From contig DFGB01000025.1 in NCBI GenBank assembly GCA_002371135.1, positions 1-12,277 on the forward strand: a DNA stretch of 12,277 nucleotides. The letters are read 5' to 3'. This document shows, one piece after another, positions 12,266 through 12,277 of the stretch. The first letter of the stretch is position 1, and each line of letters begins with the position of its first letter. The position numbers were made by a program, and so were the translations under genes. The notes beneath the pieces are model-generated. The model was not told where the DNA came from and ran no database searches. It saw only the letters and a list, made by a program, of their open reading frames with translations. The DNA is from Verrucomicrobia bacterium UBA3761. Lineage in GTDB: Bacteria > Verrucomicrobiota > Kiritimatiellia > RFP12 > UBA1067.

Positions 12266-12277
12266 ACGCTCTAGCCG

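Overview
The window looks like chromosomal DNA of a GC-rich, Gram-negative bacterium. The evidence is a secreted beta-barrel-like outer membrane protein, periplasmic-type solute-binding domains and a GldA/GldFG/DUF4340-type ABC system. Intergenic regions are much more AT-rich than the genes and are filled with structured repeats. My best guess is the PVC superphylum, perhaps Kiritimatiellota. That rests on general resemblance (repeat style, protein flavour, promoter shape), not on a marker gene. I saw no rRNA, tRNA, CRISPR array, transposase or phage gene.

Layout. Positions 1-340 hold no supported gene: an alternating CG/CA tract, a pyrimidine-rich tract and an AT-rich palindromic segment. 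From 345 to 10850 all genes are on the minus strand, so transcription runs right to left: an SPFH/stomatin-family membrane protein (9900-10850), a sugar-phosphate nucleotidyltransferase (8894-9802), an ABC module of unknown substrate (ATPase 8033-8743, a fused ABC-2 permease/GldG-like protein 5967-8036, a DUF4340 protein 4264-5970), a zinc/manganese-type ABC importer (ATPase 3403-4062 and a fused permease/substrate-binding protein 1647-3410), and an outer membrane protein with its own promoter and terminator (415-1353). A single plus-strand gene, a secreted alpha/beta-hydrolase (11003-12106), diverges from the SPFH gene. The window ends in GC-rich inverted repeats.

How the genes fit together. 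ATPase, ABC-2/GldG and DUF4340 genes overlap by 4 bases at each junction and surely form one transcriptional and translational unit. The metal importer is also tightly coupled (8-base overlap and a strong ribosome binding site). In both systems two parts that are usually separate proteins are fused in one chain, so each transporter is compressed into fewer genes.

The most unusual aspects are: (1) the ZnuB-ZnuA-type fusion with a His-rich zinc loop; (2) a modular family of nested inverted repeats at three gene boundaries, one copy of which supplies the stop codon and last six codons of the metal importer gene; (3) three promoters with the same architecture (TTGAC-type -35, exactly 18 bases, extended TGG -10), two of them back to back with -35 boxes only 6 bases apart; (4) a GldA-like ATPase with altered signature and Walker B motifs. 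No wholly new system could be proven from the sequence alone; the repeat family is the best candidate for something poorly described.
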